58,081 bases of DNA from CAZBDU01 sp964490725 (GCA_964490725.1 CAZBDU010000028.1:1-58081); one strand, 5' to 3'. Shown: positions 17,657-27,300, counted from the first letter of the stretch. Translations and numbers: made by a program. Notes: generated by a model not told the origin, from the letters alone.

Positions 17657-18154
17657 CTATCCCGAGGGCCGGCCGATCCCGGATGGGCGGCCCAGCCTGG
17701 CCTGAAGCTCCCGGATCACCTGCTTTCGTCCCTCCACCGTGTCCCGTATCATGTCCCGCCTCATCAGCTGGGCCAGCCGGTCCACCTCCTCCGAGCTCTG
17801 GAGCATCTCCGCGGGCGCGTACCCGTGCTTGATGGCCAGATAGCGCAGGGCTCTCATGACGTCGGTGAAGTTCACCTGCTGCGGGCAGCGGGCGTAGCAA
17901 CGGTAGCACAGGATGCAGAACCAGATGATCGGCGAGCGCAACACCTCTTCGCGCATGCCGAACAGCACCTGGCGGATGATCTTGCGGCTGTTGTACTCCT
18001 CGTCGATGCTGGTGACGGGGCAGCCTGCGGCGCAGGTGCCGCAGGCGAAGCACCTGCGGATGTTTCCTCCCCCCGGGAGTGAGGCCACCTCGTCGCAGAA
18101 GTCCCTGTCCAGATCCTCCACGACGACCCTGTCCGACTGCTCGCGCTCGTTCAT
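17657..18154 (-). CDS. hdrC: HdrC-type iron-sulfur protein without adjacent HdrB
   Basis: About 165 residues. Two HdrC clusters are visible: CFACGTCAAGCP and CILCYRCYARCP, with the conserved IRQVLFGMREEV between them. In classic HdrBC, HdrC relays electrons from HdrA to HdrB. Here the next gene is frhB-like and no hdrB follows, so its partner may be the FrhB protein or the single HdrB encoded upstream. I prefer the ATG at 18154 (GAGG five bases before). A GTG at 18205, overlapping the upstream stop, would add 17 residues. Confidence 0.85.
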   Translation of the reverse strand: MNEREQSDRVVVEDLDRDFCDEVASLPGGGNIRRCFACGTCAAGCPVTSIDEEYNSRKIIRQVLFGMREEVLRSPIIWFCILCYRCYARCPQQVNFTDVMRALRYLAIKHGYAPAEMLQSSEEVDRLAQLMRRDMIRDTVEGRKQVIRELQARLGRPSGIGRPSG

Positions 18155-18197
18155 GTTCTCCTCTTCCGGGCGGCGCGCCGCCTTGCGGCCCTTTCCC

Positions 18198-19418
18198 TCA
18201 GCCACTGCCCGTCTCCGCCGCCAGCTCCTCCTCCTTGAACACGGAGACCGGAGGCTCCTCCTCCAGGGTTCTCCCTGGAGCGTATCCGAACATCTCCTGC
18301 ACCTCCCCGCTGACCAGCGCGAACAGCTCCGCCACCGGCAGCCGGCTCGGGCAGGCGCTGGTGCACATGCCGCAGCCGGTGCAGGAGCTGGCCATGTGGC
18401 TCATCCGCGTCAGGTGAAACAGCAGCGTGTCCGCGGGCAGGCGCAGCGCCCCCTTGCGGGCGGCCAGCCTCAAGAGCTGGCCGCCGTTGTGCTCGAAGAC
18501 TGTCGACCTGAACACGCACTCCTTGCAGTAGCAGATGGGGCAGGCGTTCATGCAGTTGTGGCAGCGGATGCAGGTGGACAGGAGCTCCATCAGCCGGTCC
18601 AGGCCCTGCGCCTTCGCGCGCAGCTCCCCCAGCACCGAGGCGCGCTCCTTCCGGCGCCGCGAGGCCAGCTCCTCCACCGCCCGGGCGCGCTCGGCGCTGG
18701 CCTCCCCGGACAGCTCCAGGCCCAGGCGCTCCGCCGCCTCCTCCTGGAAGCGCTCCGCCACCGCCAGCTCGATCCGCCCGGATCGATCCGAGCCCAGGAT
18801 CCCCAGGGCGATGTCCGCGCCCTCCGGCGCAGGGGTCTCGCAGATGCGGCAGGAGGGGCGCAGCGAGTAGCCTTCCGGCGGCTGCGGAAACGGCGTTCCT
18901 TTTCGCCGCCCGCCGCCGTCCCTGGCGAGCTCCGCATAGTCCCTGACCTCGTAGGTCCCCGGGCAGTCGATGCCCACGGTCAGGACCCCCTGCAGGTCGA
19001 CCTGCTGGAACTTGGCCAGCTCCACAGCGGCGCGCAGCTCGCAGGGCTTCAGCACCGCCGCGATCCGCCCCGCCGGACCGCCGGTGGCCAGGCCGGTGGC
19101 GGCCGGACCGCCGGCGGCAGCAGGGCCGCCGGAGGAAGGGCCGGTGGTAGTCGGACCGCCTGAGACCGGGGCGCTGGAGGTCAGCTCACCCAGGATGCGC
19201 GCCGACTGGACCGCCATGGTGGGCGCCACCGGATCGGCCTCCGCCAGCATGGCCGGGTCCCGGATCAGGCTCTGGACGAACCCGTCGCCGGAGGGCAGTC
19301 TCCTGGGCACCAGGACCGCGGCGGCCAGCCCGCTCTCCAGGACCCTACCCAGGAGCCCCCGCAGGCCCCCCAGGACGTCACCCTTCTCCAGGGCTATGGA
19401 CTGGTACTTGATTCCCAT
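18198..19418 (-). CDS. FlxC-like FrhB/ferredoxin protein with low-complexity insert
   Basis: 406 residues, paralogue of the protein at 12047-13006. The FrhB-type core is split by an insert (about residues 85-120) of Gly, Pro, Thr, Ala and Ser only (PVSGGPTTTGPSSGGP and similar). After it come AAVLKPCELRAAVEL and GVLTVGIDCPGTYEV, then CIRCHNCMNACPICYCKECVF and CTGCGMCTSACP for two [4Fe-4S] clusters. The tail EMFGYAPGRTLEEEPPVSVF copies that of its paralogue. ATG at 19418 with AGGAG upstream. It follows mvhD by 12 bases, so hdrA-mvhD-flxC order occurs twice in this operon. Role inferred: iron-sulfur link to the second HdrA/MvhD. Confidence 0.78.
   Translation of the reverse strand: MGIKYQSIALEKGDVLGGLRGLLGRVLESGLAAAVLVPRRLPSGDGFVQSLIRDPAMLAEADPVAPTMAVQSARILGELTSSAPVSGGPTTTGPSSGGPAAAGGPAATGLATGGPAGRIAAVLKPCELRAAVELAKFQQVDLQGVLTVGIDCPGTYEVRDYAELARDGGGRRKGTPFPQPPEGYSLRPSCRICETPAPEGADIALGILGSDRSGRIELAVAERFQEEAAERLGLELSGEASAERARAVEELASRRRKERASVLGELRAKAQGLDRLMELLSTCIRCHNCMNACPICYCKECVFRSTVFEHNGGQLLRLAARKGALRLPADTLLFHLTRMSHMASSCTGCGMCTSACPSRLPVAELFALVSGEVQEMFGYAPGRTLEEEPPVSVFKEEELAAETGSG
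19073..19166. repeat. GC-rich imperfect repeats encoding the Gly/Pro/Ala linker
   Basis: Degenerate copies of a GGACCGCCGGYGGC-like unit run through this stretch inside the FlxC-like gene and encode only small residues. The reading frame is kept, so the repeat lengthens a flexible loop rather than breaking the gene. Confidence 0.6.
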
Positions 19419-19430
19419 ACCTCAACGCTC

Positions 19431-19853
19431 CTAGGCCGACCAAAGTACCTGCAGCGGATTGGGTCCCTTCTGCTTCAGGCTCGCCACCATTTCCGTCACC
19501 GTGTCGGCGAACAACTTCCCTTCCGAGGCGCTGATCCAGCGCAGCCACACCCGCTCCTCGTCGTAGCCCAGGGTCTTCAGCAGGCGTTTGATCACCGCGA
19601 TCCGCCGCCGCGCCTTGTAGTTGCCGGTCTGGTAGTGGCAGTCCCCCGGGTGGCAGCCGCCGATCAGGACCCCGTCCGCGCCCTCCAGCAGGGCCTTCAG
19701 GACGTAGATGGGGTCAACCGCCCCGGTGCACATCAGGCGGATGATCCGCACGTTCGCCGGGTACTGCAGGCGGCTGGTTCCGGCCAGGTCCGCCCCGGTG
19801 TAGGTGCACCAGTTGCACAGGAACGCCACGATCCTGGGCTCGTGCTCAGCCAT
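19431..19853 (-). CDS. mvhD: MvhD [2Fe-2S] electron-transfer protein (copy 2)
   Basis: 140 residues, the bare MvhD domain. FLCNWCTYTGADLAG gives C13 and C16, RLMCTGAVDP the third Cys, and IGGCHPGDCHY the last two. It overlaps the end of hdrA copy 2 by 8 bases, as MvhD normally accompanies HdrA. It is closely related to the copy at 13003-13506 but lacks the Pro/Ala-rich extension. No hydrogenase or formate dehydrogenase catalytic gene is in the window, so its electron donor must be another subunit of this operon or be encoded elsewhere. Confidence 0.93.
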   Translation of the reverse strand: MAEHEPRIVAFLCNWCTYTGADLAGTSRLQYPANVRIIRLMCTGAVDPIYVLKALLEGADGVLIGGCHPGDCHYQTGNYKARRRIAVIKRLLKTLGYDEERVWLRWISASEGKLFADTVTEMVASLKQKGPNPLQVLWSA

Positions 19854-22800
19854 GGGTTGCCTCCAGGATTCGATCCATCTCGCGCATGATTGCTTCCCTC
19901 TCGAAGTCGTACTGCTGGGAAGCGCCGTTGGGGCAGCAGGCCGCGCAGGTACCGCAGCCCCTGCAGAGGTCCTCCTGCACCACCGCCTTCCTCCGCACCG
20001 GGTGGATGCTCCGGGCTCCGTAAGGGCAGGCCGCCACGCACAGGCCGCACCCCGAGCAGAGCCGATCTTTCACGTAGGCCTGGGTGTCCGCAAAGGTTCC
20101 TTCCTCCCCGGACAGGAGCACCGCGGCGCGGGCCGCCGCCGCCTTGCCCTGGCAGATCACGTTCTCCAGAAGATTGGGGGAATGGCAGATCCCGCAGAAA
20201 AACTTGCCCCGGGCGATGGAGTCCAGCGGCGCGGACTTGGGATTGGCCTCCGCAAAGAAACCGTCCGGGGTGGTCTGAAGGCCCGCTATTTCGGCCAGCT
20301 GCTGGTTGTGATGGGGCTCGATCCCGTTGCTCAGAGCCACCAGGTCCGCCCGGACGGTAACCTCCCGGCCGGCCACCCGGTCGAACAGCGAGACCACCAC
20401 CGCAGCCCCGTCGGCGCTCACCTGCGGCTTCTCCTCCTCCTCGTAGCGGACGAACAGCACCCCCTGCTCGCGCGCCTTCAGGTAGTGCTTTTCGTAGAAG
20501 CCGTAGGTCCTGATGTCGCGGTAAAAGACGAAGATCTCCGCCCCCGGGTCCACCTCCTTCAGCTTCAGGGCGTTCTTCATGGCGTGGATGCAGCAGATGC
20601 GGCTGCAGTAGGGATGGCGGTCGTTCCTGCAGTTCACGCACTGGATCATTGCCACTTTTCCCAGCGCCCCCGCCTTCGGGGCGGAGACCAGCATCTGCTC
20701 CAGCTCCCGCTGGGTGACCACCGCCGGGTGCTCCCCGTAGAGGTAGCCCTGGGGCGCTATCTCCTGCCCGCCCACCGCGAAGATGGCCGCCCCGTGATTC
20801 ACCTCCCTCGGACCCTCCTGCCCCGCCACCACCGAGGAGAACTCCCCCCAGCTGCCCTCCATCCGGGCCAGCTGGGCGCCCCGGAGCACCTCGATGGCGG
20901 GATGCTCCTCCACCCGGCTCACCAGGTCCCGCACCAGCTCCTGGACGTCCAACCCCCTCAGGGTGTAGTGGATGAGGCGGGCGTTGCCTCCCAGCTCCTC
21001 CTCCTTCTCCACCAGGGTGACATCCATTCCCTGCCCAGCCAGGCTCAGGCAGCTGGAGAGGCCCGAGACCCCGCCTCCCACCACCAGCACGCGGCGGTTC
21101 AGCTTCTTCCGGCCGCGCCTGCGGGGAACCTCCAGCTTGGCCTTCTCGATGCTGGCCCGCACCAGGGCGTAGGCCTTGCCCGTGGAGCCTTCACGGTCGT
21201 TCACGTGAACGTTGGCGCACTGCTCGCCAATGTTGGCCAGGCTGACCAGGTTGGAGTAGGGGCCCAGGATGCCGCTGTGGGTCTTGATGTACTTGTTGAT
21301 CTCCAGGCAGCGGTACCCGGCGATGATCACCCGGTTCAGGGCGTGCTCCTCGATCAGGCTCCTCACCTCCGCGAGGCCCTGCTCCATCACGGAGAAGTCC
21401 ACGCGCTTCAGCCGCACGATGTCCCTGTCCAGGTCCAGCTCGCCCAGGAGATCCACCAGGTTCAGCTCGTTCTTGATCAGATTGTGCTTGTCGCAGACGA
21501 ACACGCCGATGCGCAGCTCCTCCCCCTCCACCGGTGGGGCCTCCTCTGCAGGGGCCTCCTCTGCAGGGGCCTCCTCTCCCAGGGCCTCCAGGCGGGCCCC
21601 CACCACCGGGGGGCCGTCCCCTTCCCCCACGCCGCCGCCCGGGCGGAGAAGGGCGGAGACGTCGGCGGCGGCGCTGCAGGCGTCCACCACCGACTCGGGG
21701 ATGTCCCGGGGCTCGCGGAAGGCCCCGGCCACGAAGATCCCCGGCACCGAGGTCTCGGTGGGATGGAACTCGGCGGTGTCGCAGAAGCCGTACTCGTTCA
21801 GCCGCACCCCCAGGCGCGAGGCGGTCTCCCGCACCCCCGCCGGCGGGGTGAAGCCCACCGAGAGCACCACCGCGTCGAACTCCTCGCTGGCAAGCTCCCC
21901 CCGGTCCGACCCGTAGGTGAGCAGCAGATTGCCGCTTCCCTTCAGCTCCCGGACTGACGAGACGGCGCTGCGGAGGTAGCGGACGCCGTACTCCTGCCGG
22001 GAGCGCTGGTAGTACTTCTCGTACTCCTTGCCCATGGCGCGGATGTCCATGTAGAAGATGGTGGCCTGCAGCTCCCGGTCCCGGGAGCAGGAGATCATGG
22101 CCTGCTTGGTGGCGATGCGGCAGCAGACGCTGGAGCAGTAGGGGCGATCGCGGGCCAGGTCCCGAGAGCCCACGCACTGCAGGAAGGCCAGGCGCCTGAT
22201 CCTGCCTCCGTCGGAGACCCGCACCGGCATCCCGCCGGTGGGTCCCGAGAAGCTGAGCATGCGCTCGTACTGGATGCTGGAGAGCACGTTCGCGTACCTG
22301 CCGAAGCCGTACTCACCCCGCAGGGAGGCGGGGCCGGGCTCGAAGCCGAACCCCAGCACCACCGCGCCCACCCGAAGCTCCCCGGTGCGGCTTTCCTCCT
22401 GAAAATCGATGGCCCCGGGGCCGCACACCTTCAGGCACTCGCCGCAGCGGGTGCAGGAGTCCATGTCGATCGTGAAGGAGCGGGGGATGGCCTGCATGAA
22501 GGGCAGGTACACGGCCTTGCGCCTCTCCAGCCCGCCGCCCAGCTCCCGGGCCACCTCCACCGGGCAGACCTCGGCGCAGGCCATGCACAGGGTGCAGCGG
22601 GCGGGATCCACGTGCCGGGGGCTCGCCCGGTAGGAGAGGGTGAAGTCGCCGGGCCCGCCCTGGAGGGAAAGCACCTCGCAGCCGGTGAGCACGGTGATGT
22701 TCTCGTGGAAGTCGTTCTCGTAAATCGGGCAGTAGGCCGGAGGTTTGGGGCTCATGAAGCAGATGCCGCAGGAGTTGGTGGGGAAGGTCCGTTCCAGCAG

Positions 22801-22926
22801 GGGGAAGTAGCCGCCGATGGCCGGCGCGCTGTCCATGACGGTCACGCCGTGGCCCTTCTCCGCCAGGAGCAGGGCCGCCTGGATGCCGGCGATGCCTCCT
22901 CCCAGGATCAACACGTCCCGATTCAT
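19846..22926 (-). CDS. hdrA: HdrA, double-length (copy 2, degenerate cluster domain)
   Basis: 1026 residues, same two-unit plan as copy 1. FAD site LILGGGIAGIQAALLL (6-21); ferredoxins CTLCMACAEVCP (111-122) and CTRCGECLKVC (158-168). A linker of three AEEAP-like repeats follows (about 450-466). The region matching the HdrA N-terminal cluster domain lies at 472-600 but is changed: CRCG has become CDKH (478-481), the CACTPRTH signature has become AGYRCLEI (536-543), and only the Cys of GEQCANVH (C570) is clearly kept. A second FAD site (VLVVGGGVSGLSS) and a C-terminal two-cluster ferredoxin (CSGCGLCVAAC, CRGCGTCAACC) are intact. It may be a relay or scaffold rather than a full bifurcator. Start ATG 22926 after GGCAGGTGGG. 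Confidence 0.9.
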   Translation of the reverse strand: MNRDVLILGGGIAGIQAALLLAEKGHGVTVMDSAPAIGGYFPLLERTFPTNSCGICFMSPKPPAYCPIYENDFHENITVLTGCEVLSLQGGPGDFTLSYRASPRHVDPARCTLCMACAEVCPVEVARELGGGLERRKAVYLPFMQAIPRSFTIDMDSCTRCGECLKVCGPGAIDFQEESRTGELRVGAVVLGFGFEPGPASLRGEYGFGRYANVLSSIQYERMLSFSGPTGGMPVRVSDGGRIRRLAFLQCVGSRDLARDRPYCSSVCCRIATKQAMISCSRDRELQATIFYMDIRAMGKEYEKYYQRSRQEYGVRYLRSAVSSVRELKGSGNLLLTYGSDRGELASEEFDAVVLSVGFTPPAGVRETASRLGVRLNEYGFCDTAEFHPTETSVPGIFVAGAFREPRDIPESVVDACSAAADVSALLRPGGGVGEGDGPPVVGARLEALGEEAPAEEAPAEEAPPVEGEELRIGVFVCDKHNLIKNELNLVDLLGELDLDRDIVRLKRVDFSVMEQGLAEVRSLIEEHALNRVIIAGYRCLEINKYIKTHSGILGPYSNLVSLANIGEQCANVHVNDREGSTGKAYALVRASIEKAKLEVPRRRGRKKLNRRVLVVGGGVSGLSSCLSLAGQGMDVTLVEKEEELGGNARLIHYTLRGLDVQELVRDLVSRVEEHPAIEVLRGAQLARMEGSWGEFSSVVAGQEGPREVNHGAAIFAVGGQEIAPQGYLYGEHPAVVTQRELEQMLVSAPKAGALGKVAMIQCVNCRNDRHPYCSRICCIHAMKNALKLKEVDPGAEIFVFYRDIRTYGFYEKHYLKAREQGVLFVRYEEEEKPQVSADGAAVVVSLFDRVAGREVTVRADLVALSNGIEPHHNQQLAEIAGLQTTPDGFFAEANPKSAPLDSIARGKFFCGICHSPNLLENVICQGKAAAARAAVLLSGEEGTFADTQAYVKDRLCSGCGLCVAACPYGARSIHPVRRKAVVQEDLCRGCGTCAACCPNGASQQYDFEREAIMREMDRILEATHG
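21536..21580. repeat. 15-base tandem repeat, three copies, in hdrA copy 2
   Basis: GGGGCCTCCTCTGCA occurs at 21536-21550 and 21551-21565, with a third diverged copy ending in CCC at 21566-21580. The unit is five codons long and encodes the AEEAP-type linker between the two HdrA halves, so copy-number changes would keep the frame. Confidence 0.85.
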
Positions 22927-22970
22927 CCCACCTGCCCTTCGGCGTTTATGCCGGTCTCTCGGAAGCCTCC

Positions 22971-23825
22971 TCACAGCAGCCCCCGCGCCTTCAGCAGCGG
23001 CCGCGGGTCCACCACGTGCTTGCGCCACCAGGCCTCCCTTCCGGGGAGGTCCATGGCCACCCCCATCAGCTCGGTGAAGTAAAACACCGGCAGCCTGGTG
23101 CGGCCCTTGCGGGTCTGCCTCATGTCCAGGTTGATCTGGCAGAGCCCGCAGCTCACCATGGCGCAATCCGCCCCGGCCTCCCAGGCCATGTCGGTGATCC
23201 GGTCCGCCATCTCGGAGGCTATGCCTGGATGGGTCATGGCGATGTCCGCCCCGCAGCAGTCGGTCTTGTAGGACCAGTCCAGCGCCTCGCCGCCCAGGGC
23301 GGTCACGATCTCGTCCAGGAAGAGGGGGTTCTCGTGGTCCCCCATCTGCACCACCTCCGGGGCCCTCACCAGGGCGCAGCCGTAGTAGGAGACCACCTTG
23401 AGCCCGGAAAGCGGCCGGCAGATGCGCTTCTTCACCGCCTCCAGGCCGATCCCCTCGGTGATGACCTGGTGCATCAGGGCCACCTGGAGCCGCTCGTCGT
23501 AGCGGAAGCCCACGATCTCCTCCAGCTCCTTTCTGGTTCCGGGGTCCGTGGCCAGGGCGTGCTGGGCGCGCCTCAAAGCGTTGAAGCAGCCCGCGCACGG
23601 CACGGCCAGGGGAAGCCGCCTCTGCTGGGCCAGGGCGATGTTGCGCGCCGGAAGGGCCAGGCCCAGCAGGCGGTTCAGGCTGTGGCCGGCGGCGGCGCCG
23701 CAGCAGTTCCAGTCGTCGATCTCGCGCAGCTCCAGCCCCAGGGCGCCGGCCACCGCGTGCAGGGAGAGGCTGTACTCCACTCCGGTGGAGTGAGCCGTGC
23801 AGCCGGGATAGAAGGACACCTCCAT
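22971..23825 (-). CDS. hdrB: HdrB heterodisulfide reductase-like catalytic subunit
   Basis: 284 residues with two complete CCG domains: C9, C41-C42, C77 and C80; then C150, C190-C191, C226 and C229. These are the ligand sets that in methanogen HdrB hold two noncubane [4Fe-4S] clusters and cleave the CoM-S-S-CoB disulfide. It is the only hdrB in the window. The ATG shares one base with the hdrC stop (TGATG), giving the usual hdrC-hdrB pair. In bacteria without CoM/CoB the disulfide or other substrate of HdrB is generally unknown. The intact ligand set argues that it is catalytically competent. Confidence 0.95.
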   Translation of the reverse strand: MEVSFYPGCTAHSTGVEYSLSLHAVAGALGLELREIDDWNCCGAAAGHSLNRLLGLALPARNIALAQQRRLPLAVPCAGCFNALRRAQHALATDPGTRKELEEIVGFRYDERLQVALMHQVITEGIGLEAVKKRICRPLSGLKVVSYYGCALVRAPEVVQMGDHENPLFLDEIVTALGGEALDWSYKTDCCGADIAMTHPGIASEMADRITDMAWEAGADCAMVSCGLCQINLDMRQTRKGRTRLPVFYFTELMGVAMDLPGREAWWRKHVVDPRPLLKARGLL

Positions 23826-24397
23826 CACTTCCCCCCCTTCCGGCGGCCTCTGCCTCCGCGCTCCCCCTGGCCCAGGGCCCTGGCGAACAGGCCCCGCAGC
23901 TCCCCGGCGCCGGAGATGCGGCGCGGCAGCAGCGGAAGCTTCCTCTTCAGCATCAGGGTAAGCCCCGAGGGCAGGGGCGAGAAGAAGTCCCGGCTGCGAA
24001 GCATATAGGCCACGAAGAAGGTCACCTCGTGCAGGCGGCCCCACATCCTGATGGAGCGCAGGAACTCCTCGTGGAGCATCACCACGTTCTTCTCCGCTCC
24101 GCCCCGTACACCGGACTCCATGGCCATCTCCCGCAGGGCGTCCATCACCGCGCTCATGTCCACCCCGTTGGGGCAGCGGCTGCCGCAGGTCATGCAGGAG
24201 ACGCACAGCCAGATGGCGCGGCTTCCCAGCACCTCTTCCCTCTCGCCGTACTGCACCATGCGGATCACGCTGTTGGGTTTGTAGTCCAGGTGCTCCGAGA
24301 CCGGGCAGCCCGCGGTGCACTTCAGGCACTGGTAGCAGCGGTCGATCTCCTGCCCGCTGCGCGCCTTCACCTCGGCCCGGAAGGTTTCGTCCCTCAT
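23825..24397 (-). CDS. hdrC: HdrC-type iron-sulfur protein
   Basis: 190 residues. CYQCLKCTAGCP (from residue 21) and CVSCMTCGSRCP (from about residue 65) bind two [4Fe-4S] clusters. IRMVQYGEREEVL between them is typical of HdrC. The C-terminal 30 residues are rich in Lys, Arg and Gly. It overlaps the upstream fusion gene by ATGA and hdrB by one base. It should carry electrons from an HdrA to HdrB. Confidence 0.93.
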   Translation of the reverse strand: MRDETFRAEVKARSGQEIDRCYQCLKCTAGCPVSEHLDYKPNSVIRMVQYGEREEVLGSRAIWLCVSCMTCGSRCPNGVDMSAVMDALREMAMESGVRGGAEKNVVMLHEEFLRSIRMWGRLHEVTFFVAYMLRSRDFFSPLPSGLTLMLKRKLPLLPRRISGAGELRGLFARALGQGERGGRGRRKGGK

Positions 24398-27300
24398 GCC
24401 CGCACCTCCAGGGCGGCCCCGACCATCTCCAGGATTTGGGCGGGTCTGAACCCGAGCTGCTGCACCGCGCCGGAGGGGCAGGTGGCGGCGCAGGCGCCGC
24501 AGCCCTTGCACAGGGCCTGGTTGAACTCCGCCACCCTTCTGCCGCGGTGGATGGAAAGCCGGGCGGCGTCGTAGCTGCAGATGGCGACGCACAGCCCGCA
24601 GCCGGCACATACTTCCGGGTCCACCCGGGAGACGATGGCCTCCGGGGTGTAGCGGTCCTTGGAGATGATGGTGGCGGCGCGGCTGGCCGCCGCCTGCGCC
24701 TGGGCGATGGTCTCCTCCACGCTCTTGGGTGCGTGGGCCATGCCGGCCACGAACACCCCGTCCACGGAGAAATCCACCGGCCGCAGCTTCAGGTGCGCCT
24801 CCAGGAAGAACCGCTCCCGGGTGAGGGGGACCTTCAGCATCCGGGCCACCTCCTCCGCGTCGTCCCGGGGAACCAGCGCCGGCGCCAGGGCAATGAGGTC
24901 GCAGTCGATCTGCAGGGTCTTTTCCAGCACCGGATCCCGCACGACCACCCGCAGCCTCTGTTCCTCCACGGTCACCTGGGGCTTGGCCTCCAGGGTGTAG
25001 CGGATGAAGCGCACCCCCCTCTGCCTGGCCAGGGTGTAGTAGCGCTCCCGGAACCCGTAGGTGCGCATCTCCCGGTACAGCACCACCACGTCCGTACGCG
25101 GATGCCTGTCCTTGATCAGCAGGGCGTTCTTGACCGCCTGCGAGCAGCACACCCGGCTGCAGTACATCCGTTCCCCCTCCCGGGAGCCGACGCACTGGAT
25201 CATCACCACTCGTTCGGCCTCGAAGGCTCCCTCCGCCAGCATCTCCTCCAGCCGCAGCTGGGTGAGGATGCGGGGGTCGGCCCCGTAGCCGTACTCCCGC
25301 GGGGGAAGCTCCTGCGCCCCGGTGGCCAGTACGATCACCCCGTGCTCCACCTCCGAGGCGGAGCCGTCCTGCACGATCGTCGAGGTGAAGTTGCCCAGGA
25401 AACCGGTCACCGGGCCCACGGTGGCGCCGGTCCAGACCGTGACGTTGGCCAGCTCCGCGATCCTGCTGATGATGCGCTGGAGCCGCTCCCGGGGGTCCTC
25501 ACCGCCCAGCAGGGTGCGCAAGCGTCTCATGTTCCCGCCCAGCTCGGGCTCCCTCTCCACCAGGTGCACCCGGAACCCCTGCTCGGCCAGGTTGACCGCC
25601 GCAGTCATCCCCGCCAGGCCTCCACCCACGATCAGGGCGGCGGAGCTCACCGGGATGGGCCGGCTGTACAGCGGCTCCAGAAGGGCCGCCTTGGCGGCCG
25701 CCGCGCGCACCAGGTCCTTGGCCTTCTCCGTGGCTCCCGCCGGGTCGGCCATGTGCACCCAGGAGCACTGATCGCGGATGTTGGCCATCTCGAACAGGTA
25801 GGGGTTGAGCCCCGCGTCCCGCACGGTTTCCCGGAAGAGGGGCTCGTGCGTGCGGGGCGTGCAGGAGGCCACGACCACGCGGTTCAGATCGTGCTCCAGG
25901 ATGGCCTTCTTGATGCCGTTCTGGGTGTCGATGGAGCAGGTGTAAAGGTTATCCTGGGCGCACACCACCCCGGGCAGGGTTTCGGCGAAGCTGCGCACCC
26001 CCGCCACGTCCACCACCCCGGCGATGTTCCTGCCGCAGTGGCAGATGAAGACGCCGATCCGCGGCGCCTGGCCTGAGACGTCCTTCTCCGGGGGGCGCTG
26101 CCTCTCCGCCACCAGAGTGCCTCGCCCCCTGGCCAGCAGCGCCATGGCCTGGGCCGCCGCGCCGGAGGCCTCCATCACCGTCTCGGGAATGTCCTTGGGC
26201 TCGGAGAAGGGGCCGCACACGTACACCCCCGGCGCGGAGGATTCCACCGGGCCGAGGCGGCTGGTCACGGCGAACCCCTGGCCGTCCAGGGCCACGCCGA
26301 ACTTGCCGGCCAGCTCCCGCACCTCCCGGGCGGGCTGCATCCCGGAGGAGAGGACCACCAGGTCGAACACCTCGGTCAGGTGCCGGCCCGCCTCATCCAG
26401 GTACCCTACCTTCAGGTCGCCCGAGGGCTCCTGCTCGATGGAGGAGGGCCGGCAGCGGGTGTAGGTCACCCCGAGCTCCCGGGCGCGCTCGTAGTAAAGC
26501 TCGAACCCCTTGCCGAAGGCGCGGATGTCCATGTAGAAGACGTGGCAGTCCAGGCCGCTCTCGTGCTCCTTGGCGATGATGGCTTCCTTGGTGGCGTACA
26601 TGCAGCACACCGAGGAGCAGTAGTCCCGCTCCGCGTCCCGGGAGCCTACGCACTGCACGAAGGCGATCCGATGCGGCGTCTTCAGGTCCGAAGGGCGCAG
26701 GATCTTTCCCGCGTGGGGGCCGCTGGCCGAGAGGAGCCGCTCGAACTGCAGGCTGGTGATGACGTTGGGGTACCAGGCATAGCCGGTTTCCAGCTTCTGG
26801 CCAGGATCGAACAGGCAGTAGCCCGGGGCCAGGATGGCCGCTCCCGCCTCGATCTCCACCACCTGGTCTTCCTGGTCGTAGTCGATGGCGCCGGCCGGAC
26901 AGAAGCTCTGGCAGGTCTTGCACCCGCCGGTGAGAAAGTGCACGCAGTTTTCCCGGTCGATCACTGGCACGTTGGGCAGGGCCTGCGGGTAGGGGATGTA
27001 GATCGTGGAGCGCGCCCGCATCCCCACGTCGAACTCGGATTCCAGGGGAATCGGCTGGTTGGGGGAGACCTCCTCCAGCTTCACCGCGCCGGTGGGACAC
27101 ACGGTGGCGCAGGCGCCGCAGGTGAGGCACACCGCGCTCTTGCGGTCGAAGGCGGGCGCCACCCGCATCCCGGTGCCGCGGCCCACGAAGTCCACCGCCC
27201 CGATCCCCATCTTCTCCCGGCAGATCCTGACGCACAGCCCGCAGAGGACGCAGCGCTCTTCGGCGTCCCGGGCCTCGAACCTGGGCTCCCCCACTCCGTA

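Noticed and set aside
22971..23825. Methanogen CoM-CoB heterodisulfide reductase and an archaeal origin of the window
   Set aside because: The HdrB ligands are complete, but outer-membrane proteins, Shine-Dalgarno sites, sigma70-type promoters and the surrounding genes are bacterial.
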